Source: Flavobacterium lutivivi (GTDB lineage Bacteria; Bacteroidota; Bacteroidia; Flavobacteriales; Flavobacteriaceae). From it: a stretch of DNA of 34,943 bases. Positions 1-8,587 of this stretch are shown here, piece after piece (the first letter of the stretch is position 1; the number at the start of each line of letters is the position of its first letter). A program made the position numbers and the translations under genes. The notes under the pieces were generated by a model, which saw nothing but the letters and a program-made list of their open reading frames with translations, made no database searches and was not told the DNA's origin. The stretch lies in the NCBI RefSeq assembly GCF_014642275.1, contig NZ_BMIM01000018.1:1-34943 (forward strand), read 5' to 3'.

Positions 1-292
1 GTTTAAAATCATATATTTTGTTATCCGTTAGAGATAAATGTTTTAAGTTTTTGAAATATTTTAAATCTTCTACATTTTCAATACCTAGTTTCATTAAACT
101 TAATTTCAAAACTTTATCTGCTTCGAGTTGATTTATTTCACCGTTTTTATCATAATCAATTTCAGGATATTTATTTAAAATACAACTTTTAAAGTAACTG
201 TTTTTAAATTTAATTTCTTGAGAATAAACTTTTAAATTAAATAATAGACCCACGAATACAAAGTATTTTATCCAAATAGATTTTTTTAGCAT
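1..292 (-). CDS. Secreted leucine-rich-repeat protein, partial (N-terminus only)
   Basis: An open frame starts with ATG at 292 and runs off the left edge without a stop, giving about 97 residues. Residues 1-25 form a signal peptide (Lys-rich start, hydrophobic core, end at Ser24-Gln25). Residues 46-57 (DYDKNGEINQLE) match the 12-residue EF-hand/dockerin calcium loop, with Asp1, Asp3, Asn5, Gly6, Ile8 and Glu12 in place. Then come leucine-rich-repeat-like stretches such as NLKHLSLTDNKI. Secreted Flavobacteriia LRR proteins often begin with such a loop. It sits 18 bases downstream of the DUF1304 gene on the same strand, so it may be the last gene of that operon. The ligand is unknown and the C-terminus is not visible. 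Confidence 0.7.
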   Translation of the reverse strand, partial: MLKKSIWIKYFVFVGLLFNLKVYSQEIKFKNSYFKSCILNKYPEIDYDKNGEINQLEADKVLKLSLMKLGIENVEDLKYFKNLKHLSLTDNKIYDFK

Positions 293-310
293 TTTAAAAT
301 AATAAAAAGA

Positions 311-670
311 TTAGACAACCAAACTCAAAATCCCCAAAATCGCTGGAACAGCTTGTACAAAAAATATTCTTTTGGAAGCTGTCATGGCGCCATATATTCC
401 TGCTACTAGAACGCATCCCAAAAAGAACAAAGCAACATTTTTGCTCCAAGTAGCATCGGTTATCAATAACGACCAAACCAAACCAGCAGCCAGAAAACCA
501 TTGTATAAACCTTGGTTAGCTGCAAGAACTTTAGTTTTTTCAAATTGTTCTTCGGGTATGGTTTTAAAGACTTTTTTGGCACGCGTTGTCCATGCAAACA
601 TTTCGAGCCATAGAATATAAATGTGTAAAATGGCTATAAATCCAACAATTATTTGTGATAGTGTGTTCAT
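311..670 (-). CDS. DUF1304 family small membrane protein
   Basis: A 119-residue integral membrane protein with about four hydrophobic segments. It shows features of the DUF1304 family: an N-terminal helix with HIYILWLEMFAW, then the NQGLYNGFLAAGL segment. The function of the family is not established. I place the start at ATG 670 (MNTLSQ), four bases after the stop of the upstream TMEM175-like gene; an ATG further upstream (694) would overlap that gene by 20 bases and add eight polar residues atypical for the family. It is probably the fourth gene of a tightly packed minus-strand membrane-protein operon. Confidence 0.75.
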   Translation of the reverse strand: MNTLSQIIVGFIAILHIYILWLEMFAWTTRAKKVFKTIPEEQFEKTKVLAANQGLYNGFLAAGLVWSLLITDATWSKNVALFFLGCVLVAGIYGAMTASKRIFFVQAVPAILGILSLVV

Positions 671-674
671 GTTA

Positions 675-1247
675 TTAGTCAAATAATTTTTCAATACGTT
701 TATCGGGAACTAACCACATTAGTGCTACCAAACTATAAATCACAGCCGAAAAAGCTTCATGATAATAGGTAGAAAGTATAGCAATAACATATAATATCAA
801 CGACGCTTTTCCTTTGTAATCTTTCCCAATCGCTTTTGAAAGCTCAGAGTCGTCACCATGTTTTTTTATAATTTGAAGTTGAAGAATGGTATATGCAATG
901 GCGCAAAAAAGCAATATAAATCCGTAAATAAGCATTGGGAAAGGAGCAAAGTGATGTTCTCCAATCCAAGCTGTGGCAAAAGGAATTAGTGATAACCAAA
1001 AGAGTAAGTGTAAATTTGCCCAAAGGATTTTGCCGTTCACTTTTTTTACCGTGTGCATCATGTGATGATGATTGTTCCAGTAAATTCCAACGTAGATGAA
1101 ACTCAAAATATAACTCAAAAAGATTGGCAACAATGGTTTTAACGCTAAAAAAGAGGCTGTTTTTGGAATTTTAAACTCCAAAACCATAATCGTTATAATA
1201 ATTGCTAAAACTCCGTCGCTAAAAGCTTCTAATCTGTTTTTGTTCAT
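675..1247 (-). CDS. TMEM175-type (DUF1211) potassium channel protein
   Basis: A 190-residue membrane protein. Its first helix carries the family signature RLEAFSDGVLAIIITIMVLE (residues 5-24), the FSDG-x-x-A-I-x-x-T motif of prokaryotic TMEM175/DUF1211 proteins. In that family hydrophobic residues of the first helix, rather than a classical TVGYG filter, select potassium, and bacterial members form tetramers. About six hydrophobic helices are visible, with a characteristic NNHHHMMH stretch after the second. It starts three bases after the DUF421 stop, so the two are probably translated from one mRNA. Family membership is secure; conductance and physiological role are inferred. Confidence 0.85.
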   Translation of the reverse strand: MNKNRLEAFSDGVLAIIITIMVLEFKIPKTASFLALKPLLPIFLSYILSFIYVGIYWNNHHHMMHTVKKVNGKILWANLHLLFWLSLIPFATAWIGEHHFAPFPMLIYGFILLFCAIAYTILQLQIIKKHGDDSELSKAIGKDYKGKASLILYVIAILSTYYHEAFSAVIYSLVALMWLVPDKRIEKLFD

Positions 1248-1250
1248 ACA

Positions 1251-1763
1251 TTAATTATTATTGTTGCCCAATGTTTTGTGAATTCTTCTCTTATGATGTG
1301 ATTGTTTCAAATTGTCAAACGATATGATGCTAATATTTCCATCTATTTCGAGCATGGCGAGTTTTACATCTTTATAAAATTCTACGCCGTGTTCTCTCAT
1401 GGCTTCTTTTAGTTCATCATCGGTTATCCCAACTTTTGCCAAAGCTTTAAATTCTATTTTTCCATTGTGGATGAGTATTTCGGGTTTGTCTTGAACAAAT
1501 TCTTTAATGGTTTTAGATGAAAGCATTATCTTTTTGAAAATAAAATTTATACAAAACAATGCTATTGCAGCTACAATTCCACCAAGCAAAGACGAGTTAC
1601 TTCCAACCATGGCGTTTTGAACCGAATTACTGATGAGTAATATCAAAATAACATCGGCGGTGTTGAGTTGTGATAATTCTTTTTTACCAAAAATGCGTAG
1701 AGCTAGTATCATAAAAAGATAAACGCTTACGCTACGAATTACTATGTCAAGATATTCATTCAT
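1251..1763 (-). CDS. DUF421 (YetF-type) membrane protein
   Basis: A 170-residue protein with three N-terminal membrane helices (about residues 8-25, 35-55 and 58-76) and a C-terminal cytoplasmic alpha/beta domain. Motifs include [24 protein letters not shown] and the later [16 protein letters not shown], typical of the DUF421/YetF family known from Bacillus spore membranes and many Gram-negatives. The biochemical role of the family is unclear. Its first eight bases overlap the end of the RimK fusion gene, and the next gene follows after three bases, so translation is likely coupled. Confidence 0.85.
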   Translation of the reverse strand: MNEYLDIVIRSVSVYLFMILALRIFGKKELSQLNTADVILILLISNSVQNAMVGSNSSLLGGIVAAIALFCINFIFKKIMLSSKTIKEFVQDKPEILIHNGKIEFKALAKVGITDDELKEAMREHGVEFYKDVKLAMLEIDGNISIISFDNLKQSHHKRRIHKTLGNNNN

Positions 1764-3129
1764 GAAGCTTGAAGTTTTTTTCGATTGCTTTTATCATTTC
1801 TCCAGCAATGTCTTTATGGGTTGCACCTTCAATACCTTCTAATCCAGGCGAAGAATTAACCTCAAGTAACAATGGTCCTTTTGAAGAACGGATAATATCA
1901 ACTCCAGCTACTTTTAAATCCATTGCTTTTGCAGCTTTGATGGCGATTTTCTTTTCTTCAACAGTAGGTTTTATTACTGATGCAGTTCCGCCCATGTGTA
2001 TGTTTGCACGAAATTCTCCCGCAGCTGCTTCTCGCTGTATTGCGGCCACAACTTTGCCATCAACGACAAAAAGGCGCAAATCCTTTCCATTAGCTTCCTT
2101 GATAAACTCTTGAACAAGTATGTTGGCATTCAGACTTTTGAATGCATTGATTACAGATTCTGCCGCTTTTTTTGTTTCTGCTAATACAACACCTTTTCCT
2201 TGAGTTCCTTCAAGAAGTTTTACAATTAAAGGTGTTCCGCCAACCATTTTTATTAAATCGTCTGTATCTAATGGCGAATTAGCAAAACCTGTTGTGGGTA
2301 TATCAACACCATTGTGTAGCAATAACTGAAGGGAATACAATTTGTCTCTGGATTGTGTTATTGCCATTGCAGAGTTCAAACAAAACACTTTCATGGCTTC
2401 AAACTGCCTGGTTAGCGCACAGCCATAAAAGGTTATACTTGGCCTGATTCGAGGAATAATAGCATCAAAATTGTCTAAAACTTTACCACCGCGATAATGA
2501 ATTTCGGGTTTATCTGCATCGAGTTTCATGTAGCATTCTTTAATGTTCAAAAAATGCATTTCGTGACCTCTTGCTTCACCAGCTTCCATTATTCTACGAT
2601 TGCTATACAGACTTGGGTTGCTGGCAAGAAGACCAATTCTAAGTCCTGTTTTTTTTGCTGAAGCGTTTTTATAGAGTTCTTTCAAATTTTCTATTGAAGG
2701 TTGCCCCAAAACGTATTTTTCTTCCGGATCTACAAGAGTTCTTCCGCTCATTGCTTCTCTACCAAGCAGCATTCGAAATCCCATAGAATCTCGATTTGTA
2801 AGCGTCATTTCAATTGCCCAAATTTCATTGCCAATTTCTAGTTGAGTTTGGATTACAAATCGTTGTTCGCGATAGCCACTTGAACTTTTTACTATTCGTT
2901 TGTCTATAAGCTTCGCTTCACAATGGATGATTGTTTTTTCATTTTTTTGAATAGGATTTATGTCAAATCGTACCCAGTTTTCACCTTCTTTGATAAAAGG
3001 AGCAATGTTTACAGCATGGAGAGCAGATGTTTTTGCACCAGAATCTACACGAGCCTTGATAGCTGGAATGCCCAGTTCTGGTAATGAACACCATTCTTCT
3101 GAACCTAGTATTATTTTGCTTTGTTTCAT
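1756..3129 (-). CDS. rimK: RimB-like retropepsin-fold domain fused to RimK-type glutamate ligase
   Basis: A 457-residue two-domain protein. Residues 1-145 resemble the RimB / 'ATP-dependent zinc protease' (DUF785) family, which has an aspartic-protease-like fold: [13 protein letters not shown] carries the Asp29-Ser30-Gly31 triad and LLGREAM resembles the second psi-loop. Residues about 155-457 are an ATP-grasp ligase of the RimK family: [12 protein letters not shown] is the nucleotide-binding loop, [17 protein letters not shown] follows, and [16 protein letters not shown] is the metal-binding end. E. coli RimK adds glutamates to the C-terminus of ribosomal protein S6. In Pseudomonas the RimB-like partner is a separate gene; here both are one polypeptide. 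The gene follows the clpC terminator and heads the DUF421-TMEM175-DUF1304 cluster. The target protein is inferred, not shown. Confidence 0.85.
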   Translation of the reverse strand: MKQSKIILGSEEWCSLPELGIPAIKARVDSGAKTSALHAVNIAPFIKEGENWVRFDINPIQKNEKTIIHCEAKLIDKRIVKSSSGYREQRFVIQTQLEIGNEIWAIEMTLTNRDSMGFRMLLGREAMSGRTLVDPEEKYVLGQPSIENLKELYKNASAKKTGLRIGLLASNPSLYSNRRIMEAGEARGHEMHFLNIKECYMKLDADKPEIHYRGGKVLDNFDAIIPRIRPSITFYGCALTRQFEAMKVFCLNSAMAITQSRDKLYSLQLLLHNGVDIPTTGFANSPLDTDDLIKMVGGTPLIVKLLEGTQGKGVVLAETKKAAESVINAFKSLNANILVQEFIKEANGKDLRLFVVDGKVVAAIQREAAAGEFRANIHMGGTASVIKPTVEEKKIAIKAAKAMDLKVAGVDIIRSSKGPLLLEVNSSPGLEGIEGATHKDIAGEMIKAIEKNFKLHE

Positions 3130-3144
3130 TTTATAAAATAAAAA

Positions 3145-3190
3145 ACCACGAAAACACTAAATTAATAATTTTTTGCTGTGTTTTCGTGGT
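3145..3190 (-). terminator. Rho-independent terminator of clpC
   Basis: ACCACGAAAACAC (3145-3157) pairs perfectly with GTGTTTTCGTGGT (3178-3190) across a 20-base loop. On the minus strand the stem follows the clpC stop by 20 bases and is followed by a T-rich run (TTTTTATTTT). It ends only 15 bases before the rimK start codon, so rimK either has a promoter inside this hairpin region or depends on readthrough from clpC. Confidence 0.75.
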
Positions 3191-3210
3191 CGTTTTAATT
3201 TGTTGACGAA

Positions 3211-5757
3211 TTATTTCGTTGGTTTTTCTTCTTTTTTAACTTTGATAGTCAATTCTTGTGAAGTATCGTCTAAATCCATTACAATTTCATCGCCAGAGGC
3301 AATTTTTGAGGTAATTATTTCTTCAGCTAATGCATCTTCAACATATTTTTGAATTGCACGTTTTAAAGGTCTAGCGCCAAATTGCTTATCAAAACCTTTT
3401 TCTGCAATAAATGCTTTTGCTTTATCGGTTAAAATTAGTGTATAACCTAATTCGGCAATTCGAGCATACAGTTTTTTTAGTTCGATTTCGATGATTAAAT
3501 CAATATGTTCTTTTTCTAAAGGATTAAAGACAATTACATCATCAATTCTGTTAAGGAATTCTGGAGCAAAAGTTTTCTTCAAGGCATTTTCAACAACGCT
3601 TTTTGAGTGTTCATCTGCCTGTGCTACTTTTGCGGCAGTTCCAAAACCTACACCTTGACCAAAGTCTTTTAGCTGACGAGCACCAACATTTGAAGTCATG
3701 ATGATGATGGTATTTTTAAAATCTATTTTTCTACCCAAACTATCAGTTAAGTATCCATCATCGAGCACTTGTAACAGCATGTTGAAAACATCTGGATGCG
3801 CTTTTTCAATTTCATCTAAAAGAACTACACAATATGGTTTTCTTCTAACTTTTTCTGTCAATTGTCCGCCTTCTTCATAACCTACATAACCTGGAGGTGC
3901 ACCGATAAGTCTAGAAATAGCAAATTTTTCCATATATTCACTCATGTCTATGCGAACCAATGCATCTTCGGAGTCAAAAAGTTCTCGAGCAATAACTTTT
4001 GCCAATTGGGTTTTTCCAACACCTGTTTGACCTAGGAAAATAAAAGAACCTATTGGTTTGTTTGGATCTTTTAGTCCTGCGCGATTTCTTTGTATAGAGC
4101 GAGCAATCTTCATTACAGCTTCATCTTGACCAATAACTTTGCCTTTAATCAAATCTGGTAAAGAGGCTAATTTGTTGCTTTCGGTTTGCGCTATTCTATT
4201 CACAGGAATTCCTGTCATCATCGATACAACATCAGCAACATTGTCTTCGGTAACTCTAATTCTATTGTTTTTAGAATCTTCTTCCCATTGTTCTTGTGCT
4301 ATTGCTAGGTCTTTTTCTAATTTCTTTTCATCATCACGAAGTTTTGCTGCTTCTTCATATTTCTGTCTTTTTACAACAGAATTTTTCAATTCGCGAACCT
4401 CTTCCAATTGACGTTCTAAATCTAGAATTTGTTTAGGAACATCGATATTTGTAATGTGTACTCTAGAACCAGCTTCATCCAAAGCATCAATTGCTTTGTC
4501 TGGTAAAAACCTCTCAGACATGTATCTGTCAGTTAGTTTTACGCAAGCTTCGATAGCTTCGGGAGTATAAATCACATTGTGGTGATCTTCATATTTGTTT
4601 TTGATGTTGTTCAAAATGGTGATTGTTTCAGGCACAGATGTTGGTTCCACAATTACTTTTTGGAAACGTCTTTCGAGAGCACCATCTTTTTCAATATATT
4701 GGCGATATTCATCTAGTGTAGTTGCACCTATACATTGAATTTCACCTCTTGCCAATGCTGGTTTAAACATATTTGAAGCATCAAGTGAACCTGTTGCTCC
4801 ACCAGCACCAACAATAGTATGGATTTCGTCAATGAAAAGGATGATATCGTCGTTTTTCTCCAATTCGTTCATTACCGCTTTCATGCGTTCTTCAAATTGT
4901 CCGCGATATTTTGTTCCAGCTACTAGTGAAGCCAAATCAAGCGTAACAACACGTTTGTTAAATAGAATTCTAGAAACTTTTTTCTGAATAATTCTTAATG
5001 CTAATCCTTCTGCAATAGCAGATTTTCCAACTCCTGGTTCACCAATGAGTAATGGATTGTTTTTCTTTCTTCTGCTGAGAATTTGAGAAACTCTTTCAAT
5101 TTCTTTTTCACGACCTACTACAGGATCGAGTTTACCTTCTTCGGCTAATTCTGTTAAATCGCGACCAAAGTTATCTAGAACAGGAGTTTTCGATTTTTTA
5201 TTAGTTTTTCCAGCAGGATTATTAAAATTCCCTTCTTTTAAACTATCATCTTGACCAGCATCATCGCCATAAGATGATTCGTTTCTTGGGAAATTATCAT
5301 TGAAATCTTCTTCGTTTGGTGTCATATTTAAATATTGTTCTTTTACTACATTATAGTCTATTTTTAGTCGATGTAGTAATTTTGTTGTTGGATCATTTTC
5401 ATTACGTAGTATGCACAATAACAAGTGTGCAGTACTGATAGAAGTAGCTTGAAAAACCTTTGCTTCAAGGAAAGTTGTTTTCAAAGCTCTTTCGGCTTGT
5501 CTTGTTAGATGAAGGTTTTTTTTATCGTTTCCAGCATCAATATTTGGGTTTGCAGGACTCAATATTTCTACTTTTTTTCTAAGGTGATCTAAGTCAACCG
5601 CAAGATTGTTCAATATTGTGATAGCTTTCCCTTGTCCGTCTCTTAATATGCCAAGCATTAAATGCTCAGTGCCAATAAAGTCATGCCCAAGTCGAAGGGC
5701 TTCTTCTTTACTGTATGTGATTACATCTTTAACTCTTGGCGAAAAATTATCATCCAT
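3211..5757 (-). CDS. clpC: ClpC-type AAA+ unfoldase of the Clp protease
   Basis: An 848-residue Hsp100/ClpC protein, full length for the family. Residues 1-145 hold two Clp N-domain repeats (FSPRVKDVITYSKEEALRLGH). The first AAA+ module has Walker A GEPGVGKSA (Lys245) and Walker B ILFIDEIHT. The short middle coiled coil contains the UVR-like KYEEAAKLRDDEKKLEKDL that marks ClpC rather than ClpB. The second module has GQTGVGKTQ (Lys582) and VVLLDEIEKAHPD. A GVGFG loop near residue 690 is the expected ClpP-docking element. ClpC unfolds substrates and feeds them to ClpP in the cytoplasm. The gene diverges from gyrA; an inverted repeat at 5831-5850 lies 74 bases upstream of its start. Confidence 0.95.
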   Translation of the reverse strand: MDDNFSPRVKDVITYSKEEALRLGHDFIGTEHLMLGILRDGQGKAITILNNLAVDLDHLRKKVEILSPANPNIDAGNDKKNLHLTRQAERALKTTFLEAKVFQATSISTAHLLLCILRNENDPTTKLLHRLKIDYNVVKEQYLNMTPNEEDFNDNFPRNESSYGDDAGQDDSLKEGNFNNPAGKTNKKSKTPVLDNFGRDLTELAEEGKLDPVVGREKEIERVSQILSRRKKNNPLLIGEPGVGKSAIAEGLALRIIQKKVSRILFNKRVVTLDLASLVAGTKYRGQFEERMKAVMNELEKNDDIILFIDEIHTIVGAGGATGSLDASNMFKPALARGEIQCIGATTLDEYRQYIEKDGALERRFQKVIVEPTSVPETITILNNIKNKYEDHHNVIYTPEAIEACVKLTDRYMSERFLPDKAIDALDEAGSRVHITNIDVPKQILDLERQLEEVRELKNSVVKRQKYEEAAKLRDDEKKLEKDLAIAQEQWEEDSKNNRIRVTEDNVADVVSMMTGIPVNRIAQTESNKLASLPDLIKGKVIGQDEAVMKIARSIQRNRAGLKDPNKPIGSFIFLGQTGVGKTQLAKVIARELFDSEDALVRIDMSEYMEKFAISRLIGAPPGYVGYEEGGQLTEKVRRKPYCVVLLDEIEKAHPDVFNMLLQVLDDGYLTDSLGRKIDFKNTIIIMTSNVGARQLKDFGQGVGFGTAAKVAQADEHSKSVVENALKKTFAPEFLNRIDDVIVFNPLEKEHIDLIIEIELKKLYARIAELGYTLILTDKAKAFIAEKGFDKQFGARPLKRAIQKYVEDALAEEIITSKIASGDEIVMDLDDTSQELTIKVKKEEKPTK

Positions 5758-5794
5758 AGCAATATGATTATTTCTGTAAATTTAATTATAATTT

Positions 5795-5819
5795 GAATGA
5801 TTAAAAACAAAAATCATTC
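5795..5819. promoter_or_regulatory. 8-bp inverted repeat in the clpC leader
   Basis: GAATGATT (5795-5802) and AATCATTC (5812-5819) form a perfect 8-bp inverted repeat with a 9-base A-rich centre. It lies 38-62 bases upstream of the clpC start. It could be an operator or a leader hairpin. No repressor binding sequence I know matches it. Confidence 0.35.
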
Positions 5820-5830
5820 CTCAATCTACC

Positions 5831-5850
5831 TTTGTCAGCTAATTGACAAA
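5831..5850. promoter_or_regulatory. Palindromic candidate operator between clpC and gyrA
   Basis: TTTGTCA-GCTAAT-TGACAAA is an interrupted palindrome with 7-bp perfect arms and a 6-base centre, so it has the size and symmetry of a dimeric regulator site. It lies 74 bases before the clpC start and 176 bases before gyrA. It is not a CIRCE (HrcA) element. A regulator of the heat or stress response is a guess based only on position. Confidence 0.4.
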
Positions 5851-6025
5851 AAAAAACGACACAAAAAAACAATTAACCGTCTAATTTATCAACCAAAAAA
5901 AGGATAGAATTTGTTAATAAATCGTTGAAATTTGTAAGCTAAAATAGTAAATAAATGCTAAGGATATCATATATTAGCACGTTTTGAAATAAATAAAAAT
6001 TAAGTATAAAATAATTTAGAAAAAT

Positions 6026-8572
6026 ATGTCTGACGGAGAAAGGTTAATACCAATTAACATCGAAGATGAAATGAAATCGGCATACATCGATTATTCGATG
6101 TCTGTAATAGTTTCTAGAGCACTACCTGATGTGCGTGATGGATTAAAACCAGTGCACAGAAGAGTGTTGTATGGAATGTATGATTTAGGAGTTTTTTCAA
6201 ATAGAGCGCACAAAAAATCAGCAAGAATTGTTGGAGAAGTTTTGGGTAAATATCACCCGCATGGTGATTCATCTGTATATGATGCAATGGTTCGTATGGC
6301 TCAAGAATGGAGTTTGAGATATTTGCTTGTAGATGGACAAGGGAATTTTGGTTCTATCGATGGTGATAGTCCTGCGGCAATGCGTTATACTGAGGCCAGA
6401 ATGAAAAAAATGTCAGAAGACATAATGGCAGATATTGACAAAGAGACTGTTGATTTTCAGCTAAATTTTGACGATACGCTAGAAGAGCCTACAGTTATGC
6501 CAACAAGAGTGCCAAATTTGTTGATAAATGGTGCTTCAGGTATTGCGGTAGGTATGGCAACAAACATGCCACCACATAATCTATCCGAAGTGATTGACGG
6601 AACTCTAGCATACATTGATAATAATGAAATAGAAATAGATGAGTTAATACACCATATAAAAGCACCCGATTTTCCAACTGGAGGAACAATCTATGGATAT
6701 GAAGGTGTTCGTGAGGCTTTCAAAACTGGACGAGGCAGAATTGTAATGAGAGCCAAAGTTGGTTTTGAAGAAGTAAATGGTAAAGAAGCCATCATAGTAA
6801 CTGAAATTCCGTATCAAGTTAATAAAGCTGAAATGATTAAAAAAACAGCTGATTTAATCAATGAAAAAAGAATTGAGGGGATTTCAAATATTAGAGACGA
6901 ATCTGATAGAAATGGAATGCGTATCGTGTATGAATTGAAACGCGATGCTGTTCCAAATGTGGTTTTAAATACACTTTTCAAATTCACTCAACTTCAGTCT
7001 TCTTTTAGCGTTAACAATATTGCTTTGGTTAACGGAAGACCACAAATGTTGAACTTAAAAGACTTAATCCATTATTTTGTTGAACACAGGCACGATGTAG
7101 TAGTTCGTAGAACAAAATTTGAATTGAGAAAAGCTGAAGAAAGAGCTCATATTCTTGAAGGATTGATTATTGCTTCGGATAATATTGATGAAGTAATTGC
7201 GTTGATAAGAGCTTCAAAAGATGGTGATGAAGCTCGTGCAAAATTGATTGAAAGATTTAGTCTATCTGAAATTCAGGCTAGAGCAATTGTTGAGATGCGT
7301 CTGCGTCAATTAACAGGTCTTGAGCAAGACAAGCTTAGAGCAGAGTATGAGGATATTATGAAGTTAATTCAACGTTTGAAAGATTTATTAGAGCACAAAG
7401 ATTTGCGAATGAATCTTATCAAAGAAGAATTAAACGAAATAAAAGAAAAATATGGCGACGAACGTCGTTCACAAATAGAATACTCTGGTGGAGATGTTAG
7501 TATTGAAGATTTAATTGCAGACGAAAGTGTTGTAATTACTATTTCGCATGCTGGATACATCAAACGTACAAACTTATCAGAATACAAAACTCAAAATCGT
7601 GGTGGAGTAGGACAAAAGAGCGCTGGTACTCGTGATCAAGATTTCCTAGAGCATCTTTTTGTAGCTACAAATCACCAATATTTATTATTCTTTACTCAAA
7701 AAGGAAAATGTTTTTGGATGAGAGTTTACGAAGTTCCTGAAGGCAGTAAAACAAGTAAAGGTAGAGCTATTCAAAACTTGATAAACATTGAAAGTGATGA
7801 CAAAGTGAAGGCTTTCATCTGTACTCAAGATTTGAAAGATGAAGAATACATCAATAGTCATTATGTTATCATGGCTACAAAACAAGGACAAGTTAAGAAA
7901 ACACCTCTTGAGCAATATTCGCGTCCTCGTCAAAATGGTATCAATGCAATAACTATTAGAGAAGATGATGAATTATTAGAAGCAAAATTAACTAACGGTG
8001 ATAGCCAAGTATTGATTGCGGTTAAATCTGGAAAATTAGTACGTTTTGAGGAAGAAAAAACCAGACCAATGGGAAGAACGGCATCTGGAGTTCGAGGAAT
8101 TACGCTTGCTGATGATAAAGATGAAGTAATTGGCATGGTTTCTGTAAACAAAGAAGACATCAATGAAACACAATTATTAGTTGTTACAGAAAACGGTTAT
8201 GGTAAGCGAACAAAACTAGTAGATGATGATGGTGAAGATGTTTACAGAATTACAAACCGTGGTGGAAAAGGTGTAAAAACCTTGAACATTACCGAAAAAA
8301 CAGGAGCATTAATTTCTATCAACGCAGTTACTGATGCTGATGATTTAATGATTATTAATAAATCAGGATTAACCATTAGAATGGAAGTTTCAGACTTGAG
8401 AGTAATGGGTAGAGCAACACAAGGAGTTCGACTAATTAATATCAAAGGAAATGACTCTATAGCTGCTGTTACAAAAGTTATGAAAGAAGAAGAGAGTGAA
8501 ATAGAAAACGATGACATTACCGACGTAAATGATGTTTCAACCTCTGAGGAAACTTCAGAAAATCAAGAATAA
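6026..8572 (+). CDS. gyrA: DNA gyrase subunit A
   Basis: An 848-residue type IIA topoisomerase subunit, which cuts and religates DNA in the gyrase A2B2 complex to introduce negative supercoils. The N-terminal breakage-reunion domain has [14 protein letters not shown] (about residues 38-51) and the catalytic tyrosine in AAMRYTEAR (Tyr121). The quinolone region reads [14 protein letters not shown], with Ser82 and Asp86 at the positions of E. coli Ser83 and Asp87, so no classic resistance substitution is visible. The C-terminal beta-pinwheel holds [12 protein letters not shown] at the GyrA-box position and a second NRGGKG further on. The last 25 residues form an acidic tail. It is followed after 15 bases by a TPR gene and diverges from clpC. 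Confidence 0.97.
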   Translation: MSDGERLIPINIEDEMKSAYIDYSMSVIVSRALPDVRDGLKPVHRRVLYGMYDLGVFSNRAHKKSARIVGEVLGKYHPHGDSSVYDAMVRMAQEWSLRYLLVDGQGNFGSIDGDSPAAMRYTEARMKKMSEDIMADIDKETVDFQLNFDDTLEEPTVMPTRVPNLLINGASGIAVGMATNMPPHNLSEVIDGTLAYIDNNEIEIDELIHHIKAPDFPTGGTIYGYEGVREAFKTGRGRIVMRAKVGFEEVNGKEAIIVTEIPYQVNKAEMIKKTADLINEKRIEGISNIRDESDRNGMRIVYELKRDAVPNVVLNTLFKFTQLQSSFSVNNIALVNGRPQMLNLKDLIHYFVEHRHDVVVRRTKFELRKAEERAHILEGLIIASDNIDEVIALIRASKDGDEARAKLIERFSLSEIQARAIVEMRLRQLTGLEQDKLRAEYEDIMKLIQRLKDLLEHKDLRMNLIKEELNEIKEKYGDERRSQIEYSGGDVSIEDLIADESVVITISHAGYIKRTNLSEYKTQNRGGVGQKSAGTRDQDFLEHLFVATNHQYLLFFTQKGKCFWMRVYEVPEGSKTSKGRAIQNLINIESDDKVKAFICTQDLKDEEYINSHYVIMATKQGQVKKTPLEQYSRPRQNGINAITIREDDELLEAKLTNGDSQVLIAVKSGKLVRFEEEKTRPMGRTASGVRGITLADDKDEVIGMVSVNKEDINETQLLVVTENGYGKRTKLVDDDGEDVYRITNRGGKGVKTLNITEKTGALISINAVTDADDLMIINKSGLTIRMEVSDLRVMGRATQGVRLINIKGNDSIAAVTKVMKEEESEIENDDITDVNDVSTSEETSENQE

Positions 8573-8587
8573 CAAATACAAATAATA

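Noticed and set aside
5974-5980. TTAGCAC, resembling half of a CIRCE heat-shock operator
   Set aside because: The matching GAGTGCTAA half is missing at the nine-base spacing.
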